A stretch of 64,000 nucleotides of DNA from Streptomyces populi (GCF_002911015.1 NZ_KZ626859.1:38124-102123); one strand, 5' to 3'. Shown: positions 17,874 through 27,526, counted from the first letter of the stretch. The notes: a model not told the origin generated them from the letters alone. Numbers and translations are program-made.

Positions 17874-18737
17874 TCAGCGGTCGGAGTCCGACGGCTTCCA
17901 GCGGAAGATGCGGCGTTCGCCGAACGTCAGCAGCCCTTCGGCGAGCAGAGCGACGACGGCGAGGATGACCATCGCCGCGTACACCCCGGCGGCGTTGAAG
18001 GTGCCCTGCGACTGCGCGACGAGCAGGCCGACGCCCTTGGTGGCACCGATGTACTCGCCGACGATCGCGCCGATGAGCGCGAAACCAAAACTGACATGGA
18101 GGCTGGTGAAGATCCACGAGGTGGCGGACGGTATGACGACCTGCAGGGTCACCCGGCGATCGCTGGCGCCGAGGATCCGGGCGTTGGCCACCAGGTTCCG
18201 GTCGACCTCCCGGGCGCCCTGGAAGGCGTTGAAGAACACCGGGAAGAAGACGAGCACCACGGCCGAGGCGACCTTGGAGGCGGGCCCGAGCCCGAACCAG
18301 ATCACGAAGATGGGCGCGAGGACGATCCTCGGTATGGAGTTGAGCACCTTGATGTACGGACCGAGGATGTCCGCGAGCAAGGTGACACGTCCCAGGGCGA
18401 TGCCGAAGAGCACGCCGGCGACCACACCGATGACCCAGCCGAGCAGCGCCTCGTGAAGCGTGTACCAGATCTGCTCGCCGAGAGGGCCGAGCGCGGTCCC
18501 GTGCATCACCCAGGTCTGGATCTGTTCCCAGATCTTCGAGGGCATCGAGAAGTTGAACGGGTCGATGACCTCGGTCCGCGAGAGCACCTCCCACAGGCCG
18601 AGCACGGCGACCAGGAGCAGCACCCGGGCGGCGCCCACCACGAGCTTGCGCCGACGGGCGGCACGGGCACGGGAGTGCGCACGGTCCGAGGACTTGGCCG
18701 TGTCGACGACCGGGGCGCTGAGGACCTCAGGCGACAT
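17874..18737 (-). CDS. ABC transporter permease (SsuC/TauC type)
   Basis: A 287-residue inner-membrane permease with about six transmembrane helices. The EAA loop contacting the ATPase reads ANARILGASDRRVTLQVVIPSATSWIF (about residues 180-210). The N-terminal 35 residues are polar. I prefer the ATG at 18737, which has AAAGGG 9 bases upstream, over the GTG three codons earlier, which abuts that site. It overlaps the ATPase gene by 11 bp and so is translationally coupled to it. Confidence 0.88.
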   Translation of the reverse strand: MSPEVLSAPVVDTAKSSDRAHSRARAARRRKLVVGAARVLLLVAVLGLWEVLSRTEVIDPFNFSMPSKIWEQIQTWVMHGTALGPLGEQIWYTLHEALLGWVIGVVAGVLFGIALGRVTLLADILGPYIKVLNSIPRIVLAPIFVIWFGLGPASKVASAVVLVFFPVFFNAFQGAREVDRNLVANARILGASDRRVTLQVVIPSATSWIFTSLHVSFGFALIGAIVGEYIGATKGVGLLVAQSQGTFNAAGVYAAMVILAVVALLAEGLLTFGERRIFRWKPSDSDR

Positions 18738-19542
18738 GTGCGGCACCCCTTTCGCGGGTGATACGGACCTCTTCGCCCAGGGACTCCCAGATCTCGCGGT
18801 AGATCTCGATGAACCGAGGCTCCAGGCGCACCGATTCGACCTTGCGCGGCCGCGGCAGATCGATGTCGAAGACCTGCTTCACGGTGGCGGGACCCGCGGT
18901 CATCACGACGACCTTGTCGGCGAGCGCGATGGACTCCTCCAGGTCGTGGGTGACGAAGACGACCGAGGCGCCCGTGCCTTCCCACAGTTCGAGCAGCTCG
19001 TCGGACATCAGCGCCCTGGTCTGCACGTCGAGCGCCGAGAAGGGCTCGTCCATCAGCAGGATCTCGGGGTCGTTGACGAAGGTCGCGGCGAGGGCGACGC
19101 GCTTGCGCTGACCACCGGAGAGCTGGTGGGGGTAACGGTCCTCGAAGGCCGCGAGCCCGACCCGGGCGAGCCATTCCCGGGCCCGCTCCCTCGCCTCCGC
19201 CTTGGGCACACCGCGGAACCGGGGCCCGGCCATCACGTTGGACAGAACCGTGCGCCAGGGGAAGGTGGCGTCCTGCTGGAAGACGAATCCGACCTTGTCC
19301 CCGACGCCGGCGACCGGCTCTCCGGCGACCAGGACCTCGCCCTCGGTGGGCTCCTCGAGACCGCTGACCAGGGTCAGCGTGGTGGACTTGCCGCAGCCGG
19401 TCGGTCCGACGACGGCCACGAACTCGCCCCGGCCGACAGTCAGGTCAAGCTCCCTGACGGCCGTGTGCAAACCCCCTGACGGGGTCTTGAAGATCTTGCT
19501 CGCGCCCCGCAGCTCGATGGCGGGGCCGGTGTCTGTGCTCAT
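18727..19542 (-). CDS. ABC transporter ATP-binding protein (SsuB/TauB type)
   Basis: A 271-residue ATPase. Walker A is GPTGCGKST, the Q-loop is VFQQDATFPWRTV, the signature is LSGGQRKR, Walker B is ILLMDEPFSALD, and the switch His is in THDLEES. All catalytic residues are present. The GAGGRL-type coupling to NMT1 systems is typical. I took the ATG at 19542, giving MSTDTGPAIELRG, because residues further upstream look non-coding. It is the first gene of the operon and diverges from the second response regulator gene across a 162-bp region with direct repeats. Confidence 0.9.
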   Translation of the reverse strand: MSTDTGPAIELRGASKIFKTPSGGLHTAVRELDLTVGRGEFVAVVGPTGCGKSTTLTLVSGLEEPTEGEVLVAGEPVAGVGDKVGFVFQQDATFPWRTVLSNVMAGPRFRGVPKAEARERAREWLARVGLAAFEDRYPHQLSGGQRKRVALAATFVNDPEILLMDEPFSALDVQTRALMSDELLELWEGTGASVVFVTHDLEESIALADKVVVMTAGPATVKQVFDIDLPRPRKVESVRLEPRFIEIYREIWESLGEEVRITRERGAAHVA

Positions 19543-19583
19543 GGCCCGGGACCGTAGGTGTGGTGCGGGCCACAGCATCAGTC

Positions 19584-19642
19584 TTCTGGGCGCAAGGCGT
19601 TCTTCTGCTCGCAAGGGTCTGTTGTGCTCATTTTGCTCGCGC
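19584..19642. promoter_or_regulatory. Direct repeats between ABC operon and orphan response regulator
   Basis: TTCTGGGCGCAAGG at 19584 and TTCTGCTCGCAAGG at 19603 differ at two positions and lie 19 bp apart. A weaker copy (TTTTGCTCGC) starts at 19631. They lie in the divergent promoter region and could bind the CitB/DcuR-type regulators; this is inference. Confidence 0.4.
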
Positions 19643-19704
19643 TACAACAACGGAGCCGAAACACGGGCGCAACACTCGCCCAGGCCTTGAGAGGAAGAGG
19701 CCCG

Positions 19705-20397
19705 ATGATTGACGTCCTGGTCGTGGACGACGATTTCCGCGTCGCCGAGATCAACGCGAAGTACGTGAGCAAGGTTCCCGGATTCCGGGTGACCGCCCGC
19801 GCGCACAGTGCCGCCCAGGCCCTGGCCGCGATCGAGCGCGCTCCCGTCGACCTGGTGCTGCTCGACCACTACCTGCCGGACCGGACGGGGCTCGAACTCG
19901 TCCACCAGATGCGGGAGAACGGTCACGGCACCGATGTCATCATGATCACCGCGGCGAGCGATGTGGCCACGGTACGGGCGGCGATGCGTCTGGGCGCCCT
20001 GCACTACCTGATCAAGCCGTTCACCTTCACCGCCCTGCGCACCCGCCTCGACTCCTATGCCGCCCTGCGCCGCACCGTCGACCGGGTGGGCGGCCACGGT
20101 ATGACGGGCCAGGAACAGGTCGACCGGATCTTCGGGGCCCTGCGCACCGCACCCGCGCCGGCCTCCCCCGGACTCCCCAGCGGTCATTCGGAGCCGACCA
20201 CGGACCTGATCTGCGACGTGCTGCACCAGGCGGGCCAACCGCTGTCGGCCCACGAGGTGGCCTCCGAGACCGGCCTCAGCCGATCCACCGCCCAGCGCTA
20301 TCTGCGGCACCTGGAGCAGGCCGGGCGGCTGCGCCTCTCCCTCAAGTACGGCGACACAGGGCGCCCGGAACACCGCTACGCGTGGGTGACGCCCTGA
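19705..20397 (+). CDS. Orphan CitB/DcuR-type response regulator
   Basis: A 230-residue regulator with no kinase gene beside it. The receiver has VVDDD, the phospho-acceptor Asp in LVLLDHYLPD, and Lys in LIKPFTF. The C-terminal HTH reads SAHEVASETGLSRSTAQRYLRHLE, and the end GDTGRPEHRYAWV nearly repeats the end of the regulator at 15912-16595. The start ATG follows GAGGAAGAGG. It is divergent from the ABC transporter operon, which it may control, either with the CitA-type kinase about 4 kb upstream or with an unknown kinase. Confidence 0.88.
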   Translation: MIDVLVVDDDFRVAEINAKYVSKVPGFRVTARAHSAAQALAAIERAPVDLVLLDHYLPDRTGLELVHQMRENGHGTDVIMITAASDVATVRAAMRLGALHYLIKPFTFTALRTRLDSYAALRRTVDRVGGHGMTGQEQVDRIFGALRTAPAPASPGLPSGHSEPTTDLICDVLHQAGQPLSAHEVASETGLSRSTAQRYLRHLEQAGRLRLSLKYGDTGRPEHRYAWVTP

Positions 20398-20495
20398 GAC
20401 GGCACTCTCCCCCGGCCAGGGGCTGCCGTGCGGGCCCACATATGCCGTCTCGGAGCATCACGAGGGACGCACGCGGCCGCTCAGACGGCCCCGGC

Positions 20496-22088
20496 TCAGA
20501 CGGCCCCGGCGCCCGTGAGCGCGCGGACCTCGATCTCGGCGTGCTTGGCCTCGTCCGGCGGCTCCGCCGAGGTGATGGTGCCGAGCCAGCCGGCGACGAA
20601 GCCCAGGGGGATCGAGACGAGGCCCGGGTTCTGAAGCGGGAAGTACTGGAAATCCACGCCCGGGAACAGCGATTCGGGGCTGCCCGACACCACCGGCGAG
20701 AGCAGTACGAGCACCACCGCGGGCACCAGACCGCCGTACACCGCCCACACGGCACCGCGTGTCGTGAAGGACCGCCAGAACAAGGAGTACAGCAGCACCG
20801 GCAGATTCGCGGACGCCGCGACGGCGAAGGCGAGACCGACCAGGAAGGCGACGTTGAGATCGCGGGCGAGGAGGCTCAGGGCGATGGCGATCACACCGAT
20901 GCCGACCGACGCGACGCGCGCCACCGCGACCTCGCCGTGCGGCTTCGCGCGGCGGTGACGCAACGAGGCGTACAGGTCGTGGGCCACGGCCGCCGAGGAC
21001 GCGAGGGTGACTCCGGCGACGACCGCGAGAATGGTGGCGAAGGCGATCGCGGCGACGACCGCGAACAGGATCGTTCCCCCCGTGGAGTCGGCCCCGCCGC
21101 CCAGATCCAGGGCCAACAGCGGAACGGCGGTGTTCCCCGCGGCGTTCGCTCCCCGCACCGCTTCGGGACCGACGACGGCGGCCGCGCCGAAGCCCAGCAC
21201 GATCGTCATCAGATAGAAGCCGCCGATGAGCCCGATCGACCACACCACCGAGCGCCGAGCGGCCCGCGCGGTCGGCACGGTGTAGAAACGCGACAGGATG
21301 TGCGGCAAGCCTGCGGTGCCGAGCACCAGCGCGAGCCCGAGACTCATGAAGTCGAAGCGTGCCGTCCAGTCGCCGCCGTACTTCAGTCCGGGCGCGAGGA
21401 AGTCCTTGCCGTGCCCACTGCGCCCAGCAGCCGCACGCAGCAGTTCGTTGATGTCACCGTGGAACCGCAGCAGGACCAGCACGGTGAGCGCGATGGCCCC
21501 ACCGATCAGCAGAACCGCCTTGACGATCTGGATCCAGGTGGTCGCCCGCATCCCTCCCATCGACACGTAGATCACCATGAGCGCGCCGACACCGATGACC
21601 GTCCAGTTGCGTGCCGCGTCGCTCGTGCCTCCCAGCAGCAGCGAGACCAGGCTGCCCGCGCCCACCATCTGCGCCACCAGGTACATGACGGACACCACCA
21701 CCGAGGACGATCCGGCCGCGATCCGCACCGGCCGCTCGTCCATCCGGGCCGCCACGACGTCGGCCAGCGTGAACCGTCCGCAGTTGCGCACGAGTTCGGC
21801 GACGAGGAAGAGAACGACCAGCCAGGCCACCAGGAATCCCACGGCGTACAGCAGACCGTCGTAGCCGTACAGGGAGATGAGTCCCGTGATGCCGAGGAAG
21901 GAAGCGGCCGACATGTAGTCCCCGGAGAGCGCGAAGCCGTTCTCCATCGGAGAGAACAACCTCCCGCCCGCGTAGAACTCCTCCGCCGAACCGTGCCGGT
22001 TGCGGCTCACCCATGTCGTGATCGCCAGCGTCACCGCGACGAACGCGCTGAACAGCACGAGTGCCAGGGTCTGGTGATGCCCGTTCAC
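20496..22088 (-). CDS. Sodium:solute symporter (ActP/monocarboxylate type)
   Basis: A 530-residue membrane protein with about 13 transmembrane helices, of the solute:sodium symporter family. The N-terminal half has FYAGGRLFSPMENGFALSGDYMSAASFLG, typical of the acetate/pyruvate/propionate branch (ActP, MctC). Its GTG start overlaps the stop of an upstream DUF485 gene (GTGA), the usual genetic pairing of ActP-like carriers. It probably takes up short monocarboxylates with sodium. It converges on the orphan response regulator gene. The exact substrate is inferred from family only. Confidence 0.88.
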   Translation of the reverse strand: MNGHHQTLALVLFSAFVAVTLAITTWVSRNRHGSAEEFYAGGRLFSPMENGFALSGDYMSAASFLGITGLISLYGYDGLLYAVGFLVAWLVVLFLVAELVRNCGRFTLADVVAARMDERPVRIAAGSSSVVVSVMYLVAQMVGAGSLVSLLLGGTSDAARNWTVIGVGALMVIYVSMGGMRATTWIQIVKAVLLIGGAIALTVLVLLRFHGDINELLRAAAGRSGHGKDFLAPGLKYGGDWTARFDFMSLGLALVLGTAGLPHILSRFYTVPTARAARRSVVWSIGLIGGFYLMTIVLGFGAAAVVGPEAVRGANAAGNTAVPLLALDLGGGADSTGGTILFAVVAAIAFATILAVVAGVTLASSAAVAHDLYASLRHRRAKPHGEVAVARVASVGIGVIAIALSLLARDLNVAFLVGLAFAVAASANLPVLLYSLFWRSFTTRGAVWAVYGGLVPAVVLVLLSPVVSGSPESLFPGVDFQYFPLQNPGLVSIPLGFVAGWLGTITSAEPPDEAKHAEIEVRALTGAGAV

Positions 22089-22573
22089 CGCTCGCCACCC
22101 TTCGCGTTCCGCGTCATCTCCTGGGTGTCCCAGCGCAGTTCCAGAGCCGCGCGGTCCCGGCGCAGCCGCGCGTGCCGCGCGTACGCCCATGCGAGCAGGA
22201 ACGTCGTGAGGAACTGCCCGAGTCCCGCGAGCAGTGCCACGTTCACCACCCCTGCGACAGGTCGCGCCATGAACCCCGGCGCGGTGGTCGCGGTCACCAC
22301 GTAGCCCACGTACCAGGGGAAGAAGACGGCGACGGCCGGAATCACGAACCTGCGGTACCGGCCGCGCACTTCCTGGAAGGCGGCACTGCGCTGCACCTCC
22401 AGATAGACGTGGGCGGTCCCGCCCGATCGCCCTTCGTGTTCCGAGCGGGCGGCCGGCACGGTGGGAGCGAGCGCACCCGTGCCGTCCAACTCACCCCAGC
22501 CGGAAGCGAGCGCGTCGTACCAGGGGTCGTCGAACCGGACGTCCCCCGTGTCGCCGCCGTCGTGCTTGTCCAC
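22085..22573 (-). CDS. DUF485-family membrane protein, symporter partner
   Basis: A 162-residue protein with a polar, Asp/Gly-rich N-terminus (about 60 residues) followed by the DUF485 core: RSAAFQEVRGRYRRFVIPAVAVFFPWY and two transmembrane helices. Such proteins are the small partner (YjcH type) encoded before ActP-like symporters. I chose GTG at 22573 because AAGGAG lies six to seven bases upstream; the longer frame to a TTG at 22615 lacks such a site. The stop overlaps the symporter start. Confidence 0.83.
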   Translation of the reverse strand: MDKHDGGDTGDVRFDDPWYDALASGWGELDGTGALAPTVPAARSEHEGRSGGTAHVYLEVQRSAAFQEVRGRYRRFVIPAVAVFFPWYVGYVVTATTAPGFMARPVAGVVNVALLAGLGQFLTTFLLAWAYARHARLRRDRAALELRWDTQEMTRNAKGGER

Positions 22574-22678
22574 CGAACTCTCCTTGTCCGCGACCTGTTT
22601 CTGCCGCGTACCCAAGGATGTGCAGATCGGAGGGCCCCCTGACCTCTCTCTCGGCGCTCTTCACCCCATCAGGTGACC

Positions 22679-23365
22679 TCATCCCGCGGGCGGCCGTACG
22701 AGACCTTTCCCATAGGCGTAACGGACCGCTTGGGCACGGTCCTTGAGACCCGCCTTGGCGAAGAGATTGTTGATGTGGGTCTTCACCGTGGCCGTGGACA
22801 CATGCAGCTTGCGGGCGATCTCATGGTTGCTGAGGCCCTCGGCGATCAGCAGGAGAACCTCCGTCTCGCGCGAGGTGAGCCCGTCCGGAGCCTCCGGAGG
22901 CGCGCCGGGCTCCGGTTCCGGTTCCGACAACCGCTCCAGCAGACGCCGTTGGACGCTCGGCGAGAGTCCCGCGTCCCCGGAGAGCACGCTTTCCACGGCC
23001 CGCACGATCTCGTCGCCTCCCGCGTCCTTGGTCAGATAGCCGCGGGCCCCGGCACGGAGCGCGGGGAACAACGACTCGTCGTCCGCGAACGTCGTGAGCA
23101 CGACGACCTGGGTCCCGGGATACTCGGCACGGATGCGCCGGGTCGCCTCGACCCCGTCACAACGGGGCATGCGCAGATCCATCAGCACGACGTCGGGGGC
23201 GAGTTCGGCCACCAGCTCCACCGCCTCCGCCCCGTCGCCCGCCGCTCCGACGACCTCGATCCCGGGCAGCAGTCCCAGCAGCATCACGATGCCTTCGCGC
23301 ACGACCGTCTGATCGTCCGCGACCACGACCCGCGCCGGCCGCCCGCCCTCCGCCCGCTCGGTCAT
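22679..23365 (-). CDS. NarL/LuxR-family response regulator
   Basis: A 228-residue regulator. The receiver domain (about 10-130) has VVADDQ and the phospho-acceptor Asp in DVVLMDLRMPRCDG. The C-terminal LuxR HTH reads LTSRETEVLLLIAEGLSNHEIARKL, then VSTATVKTHINNLFAKAGL. Its ATG overlaps the stop of the sensor kinase gene (ATGA), forming a three-gene operon with the kinase and a membrane protein. Targets are unknown; such systems in Streptomyces often act on neighbouring or own genes. Confidence 0.9.
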   Translation of the reverse strand: MTERAEGGRPARVVVADDQTVVREGIVMLLGLLPGIEVVGAAGDGAEAVELVAELAPDVVLMDLRMPRCDGVEATRRIRAEYPGTQVVVLTTFADDESLFPALRAGARGYLTKDAGGDEIVRAVESVLSGDAGLSPSVQRRLLERLSEPEPEPGAPPEAPDGLTSRETEVLLLIAEGLSNHEIARKLHVSTATVKTHINNLFAKAGLKDRAQAVRYAYGKGLVRPPAG

Positions 23366-24513
23366 ACCGGCACCCTCAACGTCACCACGAACCCCTCCTC
23401 GCCCGGTCCGGCATCCAGCGAGCCGCCCAGCAGCTCGGCGCGCTCCCGCATGCCCAGCAGACCGTACCCGGCTCCCGAACCGCTGAGCTCGCCCGGTTTT
23501 CCACCCGAATCCCGTACATCCAGCGTCACTTCGTGCTCGCCGTAGTCCAGACGGATGTGGATCTCGGCTCCCGGAGCGTGTTTGCGTACGTTCGTCAGGG
23601 CCTCCTGCGCGGCCCTGCGCACCGCTTGGGAGGCCTCCGCCGACAGCGGCTGACGCTCACCGGTCACCGTGACACCGGCGCGGTCGGCGGTGGCGACGAG
23701 TTCACCGAGGAAGTCCTCCAGCGGAGACATCTCGCCCCGGAGCGCGGAGAGCGCCTGCCGGGTCTCCGAGAGCCCCTCCCGGGCCATTCCCCGTGCCGCC
23801 ACGACCCGCTCGAGGACGATCTCCCGGTCCGCTCCCCTCTCGATGAGCAGTCGTGCCGCTTCCAGGTGCACGAGTTGCGCCGAGAGGCTATGAGCCAGGA
23901 CGTCGTGGATCTCCCGGGCTATCCGCGCCCGCTCCGCGAGGGCCGCCGACTCCGCCTCGGCCGCGTGGGCCGCGCGCTCCTGGGTCAGCAGCCGCTGCGC
24001 ACTCGCCCGCGCCTCCGCGTCGAGGCGCAGCACGTATCCCGCGAGCGCCAGCCCCGCGGTGGTGGCCGCGGTGGTCAGCCAGACGTCGTCGTCGAACGCC
24101 GCGTAGGCGCTCAGCGCCACCACCGAGGCCGGCAGGGCCGCCGCGAGGGGCAGCCGTTCGATGGCGGCGACGGCACAGCCGCACAGCAGGACGAGTGAGG
24201 GAATCCGGAAGCCCGCGCCGTATCCCGCGGCCGCGACCGCCAGCAGCAGGGCGAGCAGGGCCAGGGACACCGGCAGGCGATGCTCCAGTGTGGTCCGCCA
24301 GAACCCCCAGGCGAGGAGCCCGGACACCGCGACTCCCGCGACCCCTCCGGCGACCGCCCAGCCGCCGAGCTCGGAGTTCGTGAGCGTCGTGGCGACGAGC
24401 ATGGTGAGGACGATGGCGCGTGTGACCCAGGCGAGCACTCGGCGGGCCCTGTGCACCCCTGCGCGGGAGAGCGCCTCCCGAGAGGGCCAGCGCGTCCAGA
24501 CGTTGTCCGTCAC
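23362..24513 (-). CDS. Sensor histidine kinase (HisKA_3/DesK-like)
   Basis: A 383-residue kinase with four to five predicted transmembrane helices in residues 30-155 and almost no extracytoplasmic loop, suggesting a membrane or intramembrane signal. A short coiled coil leads into the HisKA_3 dimerisation domain, with the phospho-acceptor His in RIAREIHDVLAHSLSAQ, and an HATPase_c domain with EALTNVRKHAPGAE and GYGLLGMRERAEL. Start and stop overlap both neighbours (ATGA twice), so the three genes are tightly coupled. Confidence 0.9.
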   Translation of the reverse strand: MTDNVWTRWPSREALSRAGVHRARRVLAWVTRAIVLTMLVATTLTNSELGGWAVAGGVAGVAVSGLLAWGFWRTTLEHRLPVSLALLALLLAVAAAGYGAGFRIPSLVLLCGCAVAAIERLPLAAALPASVVALSAYAAFDDDVWLTTAATTAGLALAGYVLRLDAEARASAQRLLTQERAAHAAEAESAALAERARIAREIHDVLAHSLSAQLVHLEAARLLIERGADREIVLERVVAARGMAREGLSETRQALSALRGEMSPLEDFLGELVATADRAGVTVTGERQPLSAEASQAVRRAAQEALTNVRKHAPGAEIHIRLDYGEHEVTLDVRDSGGKPGELSGSGAGYGLLGMRERAELLGGSLDAGPGEEGFVVTLRVPV

Positions 24514-25037
24514 AGACGCTCCTTCCGCAGGGCCCGGTGCACACCGTCACCGTACGCCGGGCTCTGCCCGGTCGCCGTCGGCCGCAGGGACTGCGTCCGA
24601 CGGATCAGCAGCCCGGAACGGACCAGCAGGGTGGCCGCCAGGCCGAGCATCAGGGCGGAGGAGTCCTGGTGCACACCGAGCAGGGAACCGATGCCGAACA
24701 GACCCAGCCGCAAGCAGACGCCCGCGATCCAGACGCCCACGCCGGCCTTGGTGCTCTTGCTCCACACCGAGCCGTCCGGCTCGGTCCATATCCGCGTCGT
24801 CCATGCCCACCCGGCTCCGACGGCCAGCGCCGTCACCAGTTCCGCGCCCAGCAGGAGGGACGCCTCGACCTGATGGTGCGGGTCGATCACACCGGGCTCG
24901 CGCAGGGCCACGACGGCGAGAACGACGGGCGCGACCCACCAGCGCCGGTCCGAATCGATCCGGCGCGCACCGAACTGGCGCGCGATCACCACGACGGCGA
25001 CCGCGAAGATCACCACGGCATTCATGAGCCCGGACAT
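24510..25037 (-). CDS. DUF1453-like integral membrane protein
   Basis: A 175-residue membrane protein with about five transmembrane helices and the motif RQFGARRIDSDRRWWVAPVVL after the first. I recall this arrangement as DUF1453/CcdC-like, but the assignment is from memory. It is the first gene of an operon with a histidine kinase and LuxR-type regulator, with an ATGA overlap to the kinase. It may be an accessory sensor for that kinase. The ATG at 25037 has a GGAGG site close upstream. Confidence 0.7.
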   Translation of the reverse strand: MSGLMNAVVIFAVAVVVIARQFGARRIDSDRRWWVAPVVLAVVALREPGVIDPHHQVEASLLLGAELVTALAVGAGWAWTTRIWTEPDGSVWSKSTKAGVGVWIAGVCLRLGLFGIGSLLGVHQDSSALMLGLAATLLVRSGLLIRRTQSLRPTATGQSPAYGDGVHRALRKERL

Positions 25038-25402
25038 GCACGGCCTCCGTGAGCGAGAAACGGGTGCCCGCAGCGAGCGCTGCCGACCCCATCGACGCTA
25101 CGGACATCGCGTTCTCCGCAGATCGGAGCCGGGGTGGACCTCGGGTGGATCCCTGGTGCCCCGTCTCTCCACCCATGGGTGGACCCGGCCCCCGCACCAG
25201 CTCACACACCGGATCCCGGACGTCGCGGCCGAACACCGGCGTGAAGGGTCGTGCCGGCACATCACCTGCCCGTCGCTCCCGTCCGGATCGAGTGACGGAT
25301 CCCGGGGAGGTCGACGTCCGTTCCAACGGCGACGGGCGGATGCACCGGCACGGTCCCGACTCCCCATCGGGGCAGAACCGCACCCGGTGACACCCCGGAG
25401 GG
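25038..25402. other. Intergenic region upstream of the kinase operon / downstream of parE
   Basis: A 365-bp stretch that should hold the operon promoter and the parE terminator. Open frames exist on both strands but none has a plausible start or product. I see no clear operator. Confidence 0.4.
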
Positions 25403-27526
25403 CTACGCGTCGATCCTCGACCGGTCCAGCGTCGCGGCCGAGCTGGAGATGAACTCCTTGCGCGGAGCCACATCGTTCCCCATCAGCAGGTCGAACACCT
25501 GCTCGGACGCCTCCAGGTCGGAGATGTTGATCCGGCGCAGCGTCCGGAACCGCGGATCCATCGTCGTCTCGGCCAGCTGATCGGCGTCCATCTCGCCGAG
25601 ACCCTTGTACCGCTGGATCGAGTCCTTGTAGCGCACGCCCTTGCGCTGGAACTCCAGCAGCGTCTCCCGCAGCTCACGGTCCGAGTACGTGTAGACGTAC
25701 TTGTCCTGCCCTCTCTTGGGCTGGCTGAGTTCGATCCGGTGCAGCGGCGGAACCGCCGCGAACACCCGTCCCGCCTCGACCATGGGCCGCATGTAACGCT
25801 GGAACAGCGTCAGCAGCAGAATCCGGATGTGCGCTCCGTCGACATCGGCGTCGACGAGGAGAATGATCTTCCCGTAACGCGCCGCGTCGATGTCGAAGGT
25901 CCGCCCGGAGCCGGCCCCTATGACCTGGATGATCGCTCCGCACTCGGCGTTCTTCAGCATGTCCGTCACGGACGCCTTCTGAACGTTGAGGATCTTGCCC
26001 CGGATCGGCAGCAGCGCCTGGAACTCGGAGTTCCGGGCCAGCTTCGCCGTACCCAGCGCGGAGTCGCCCTCGACGATGAACAGCTCGCTGCGCTCGACGT
26101 CGTCACTGCGGCAGTCGGCGAGCTTGGCGGGCAGCGAGGAGGACTCCAGGGCCGTCTTCCGGCGCTGAGCGTCCTTGTGCTGGCGGGCGGCGATCCTCGT
26201 GCGCGCGGCGGCGACGGCCTTCTCCATGACGACCCGCGCCTGCGCGGCCTCGTCCCGCTTCGTGGAGGTCAGGAACGCCTTGAGCTCCTTGGTCACCACG
26301 TTCGTCACGATGCGGCGGGCGGCCGAGGTGCCGAGGACCTCCTTCGTCTGCCCCTCGAACTGCGGCTCGGCGAGACGCACGGTGACGACGGCTGTGAGGC
26401 CCTCCAGCGCGTCGTCCTTGACGATGTCGTCCTCGGCGACCCGCAGCAGCTTCTTGGTCCGCAGGACCTCATTCATCGTCTTCGCCACGGCCTGCTCGAA
26501 GCCCGCGACGTGGGTACCGCCCTTGGGCGTGGCGATGATGTTCACGAATGACTTCAGGGTCGTGTCGTATCCGGTGCCCCAGCGCATCGCGACGTCGACG
26601 CCCAGCTCGCGGGTGACCTCGGTCGGGGTCATCTGGCCGTGCTCGTCCAGGACCGGGACGGTCTCCTTGAAGGTCCCCTGCCCGGTGAAGCGGAGGACGT
26701 CGCAGACCGGCTTGTCGGTCGCCAGGAACTCGCAGAACTCGCTGATTCCGCCGTCGAAGCGGAACGACTCCTCGCCCTTGCTGCCGCCTTCACCCAGCCC
26801 GAACTCGTCACGGACGACGATGGTCAGGCCCGGCACCAGGAAGGCCGTCTGGCGGGCGCGCTGGTGGAGGTGTTCCAGGGAGAGCCTGGCGTCCTTGAGG
26901 AAGATCTGGCGGTCGGCCCAGTAGCGCACGCGCGTGCCGGTGCGGGTCTTCGGGATCCGCTTGAGCTTGCGCAGCCCGCCCGTCGCGTCGAAGGCGGCGT
27001 CCGGCCCGTCGGCCTTGAAGGCGCCCGGGGTGCCGCGGCGGAAGCTCACGGCGTGGGTCTGGCCGTTGCGGTCCACCTCGACGTCCAGGCGGGCGGAGAG
27101 CGCGTTCACCACGGAGGCGCCCACGCCGTGCAGACCGCCGGAGGCCGCGTACGAGCCGCCGCCGAACTTGCCGCCGGCGTGCAGCTTGGTCATGACGACC
27201 TCGACGCCGGAGAGACCGGTCTTGGGCTCCACGTCGACGGGGATGCCACGGCCGTTGTCCCGCACCTCGACGGAGGCGTCGTCGTGCAGGATGACCTCGA
27301 TGTGGTCGCAGTAACCCCCGAGGGCCTCGTCCACGGAGTTGTCGATGATCTCCCACAGGCAGTGCATCAGGCCACGGCTGTCGGTCGACCCGATATACAT
27401 GCCCGGGCGCTTCCGCACTGCCTCGAGCCCCTCAAGGACGAGCAGGTGCCGCGCGGTGTAGTTGGAACCGTCACGGTCTGCTCCGGTCAGCAGCGCTGTG
27501 GACGGCACGGACGTCTCGGCGGTCAC
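25403..27526 (-). CDS. parE: DNA topoisomerase IV subunit B
   Basis: A 707-residue GyrB/ParE-family ATPase. The GHKL ATP site shows EIIDNSVDEAL, DNGRGIPVD and GGLHGVGASVVNALS. The transducer domain follows, then a Toprim domain with EGDSALGTAK and DADVDGAHIRILLL, and the C-terminal tail YKGLGEMDADQLAETTMDP. It lacks the long insertion of gammaproteobacterial GyrB. There is no adjacent gyrA, and the ParC-like gene 18 kb away completes the enzyme. The product relaxes and decatenates chromosomes. It diverges from the small DUF7455 gene next to hrdB, an order I recall from other Streptomyces. Confidence 0.92.
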   Translation of the reverse strand: MTAETSVPSTALLTGADRDGSNYTARHLLVLEGLEAVRKRPGMYIGSTDSRGLMHCLWEIIDNSVDEALGGYCDHIEVILHDDASVEVRDNGRGIPVDVEPKTGLSGVEVVMTKLHAGGKFGGGSYAASGGLHGVGASVVNALSARLDVEVDRNGQTHAVSFRRGTPGAFKADGPDAAFDATGGLRKLKRIPKTRTGTRVRYWADRQIFLKDARLSLEHLHQRARQTAFLVPGLTIVVRDEFGLGEGGSKGEESFRFDGGISEFCEFLATDKPVCDVLRFTGQGTFKETVPVLDEHGQMTPTEVTRELGVDVAMRWGTGYDTTLKSFVNIIATPKGGTHVAGFEQAVAKTMNEVLRTKKLLRVAEDDIVKDDALEGLTAVVTVRLAEPQFEGQTKEVLGTSAARRIVTNVVTKELKAFLTSTKRDEAAQARVVMEKAVAAARTRIAARQHKDAQRRKTALESSSLPAKLADCRSDDVERSELFIVEGDSALGTAKLARNSEFQALLPIRGKILNVQKASVTDMLKNAECGAIIQVIGAGSGRTFDIDAARYGKIILLVDADVDGAHIRILLLTLFQRYMRPMVEAGRVFAAVPPLHRIELSQPKRGQDKYVYTYSDRELRETLLEFQRKGVRYKDSIQRYKGLGEMDADQLAETTMDPRFRTLRRINISDLEASEQVFDLLMGNDVAPRKEFISSSAATLDRSRIDA

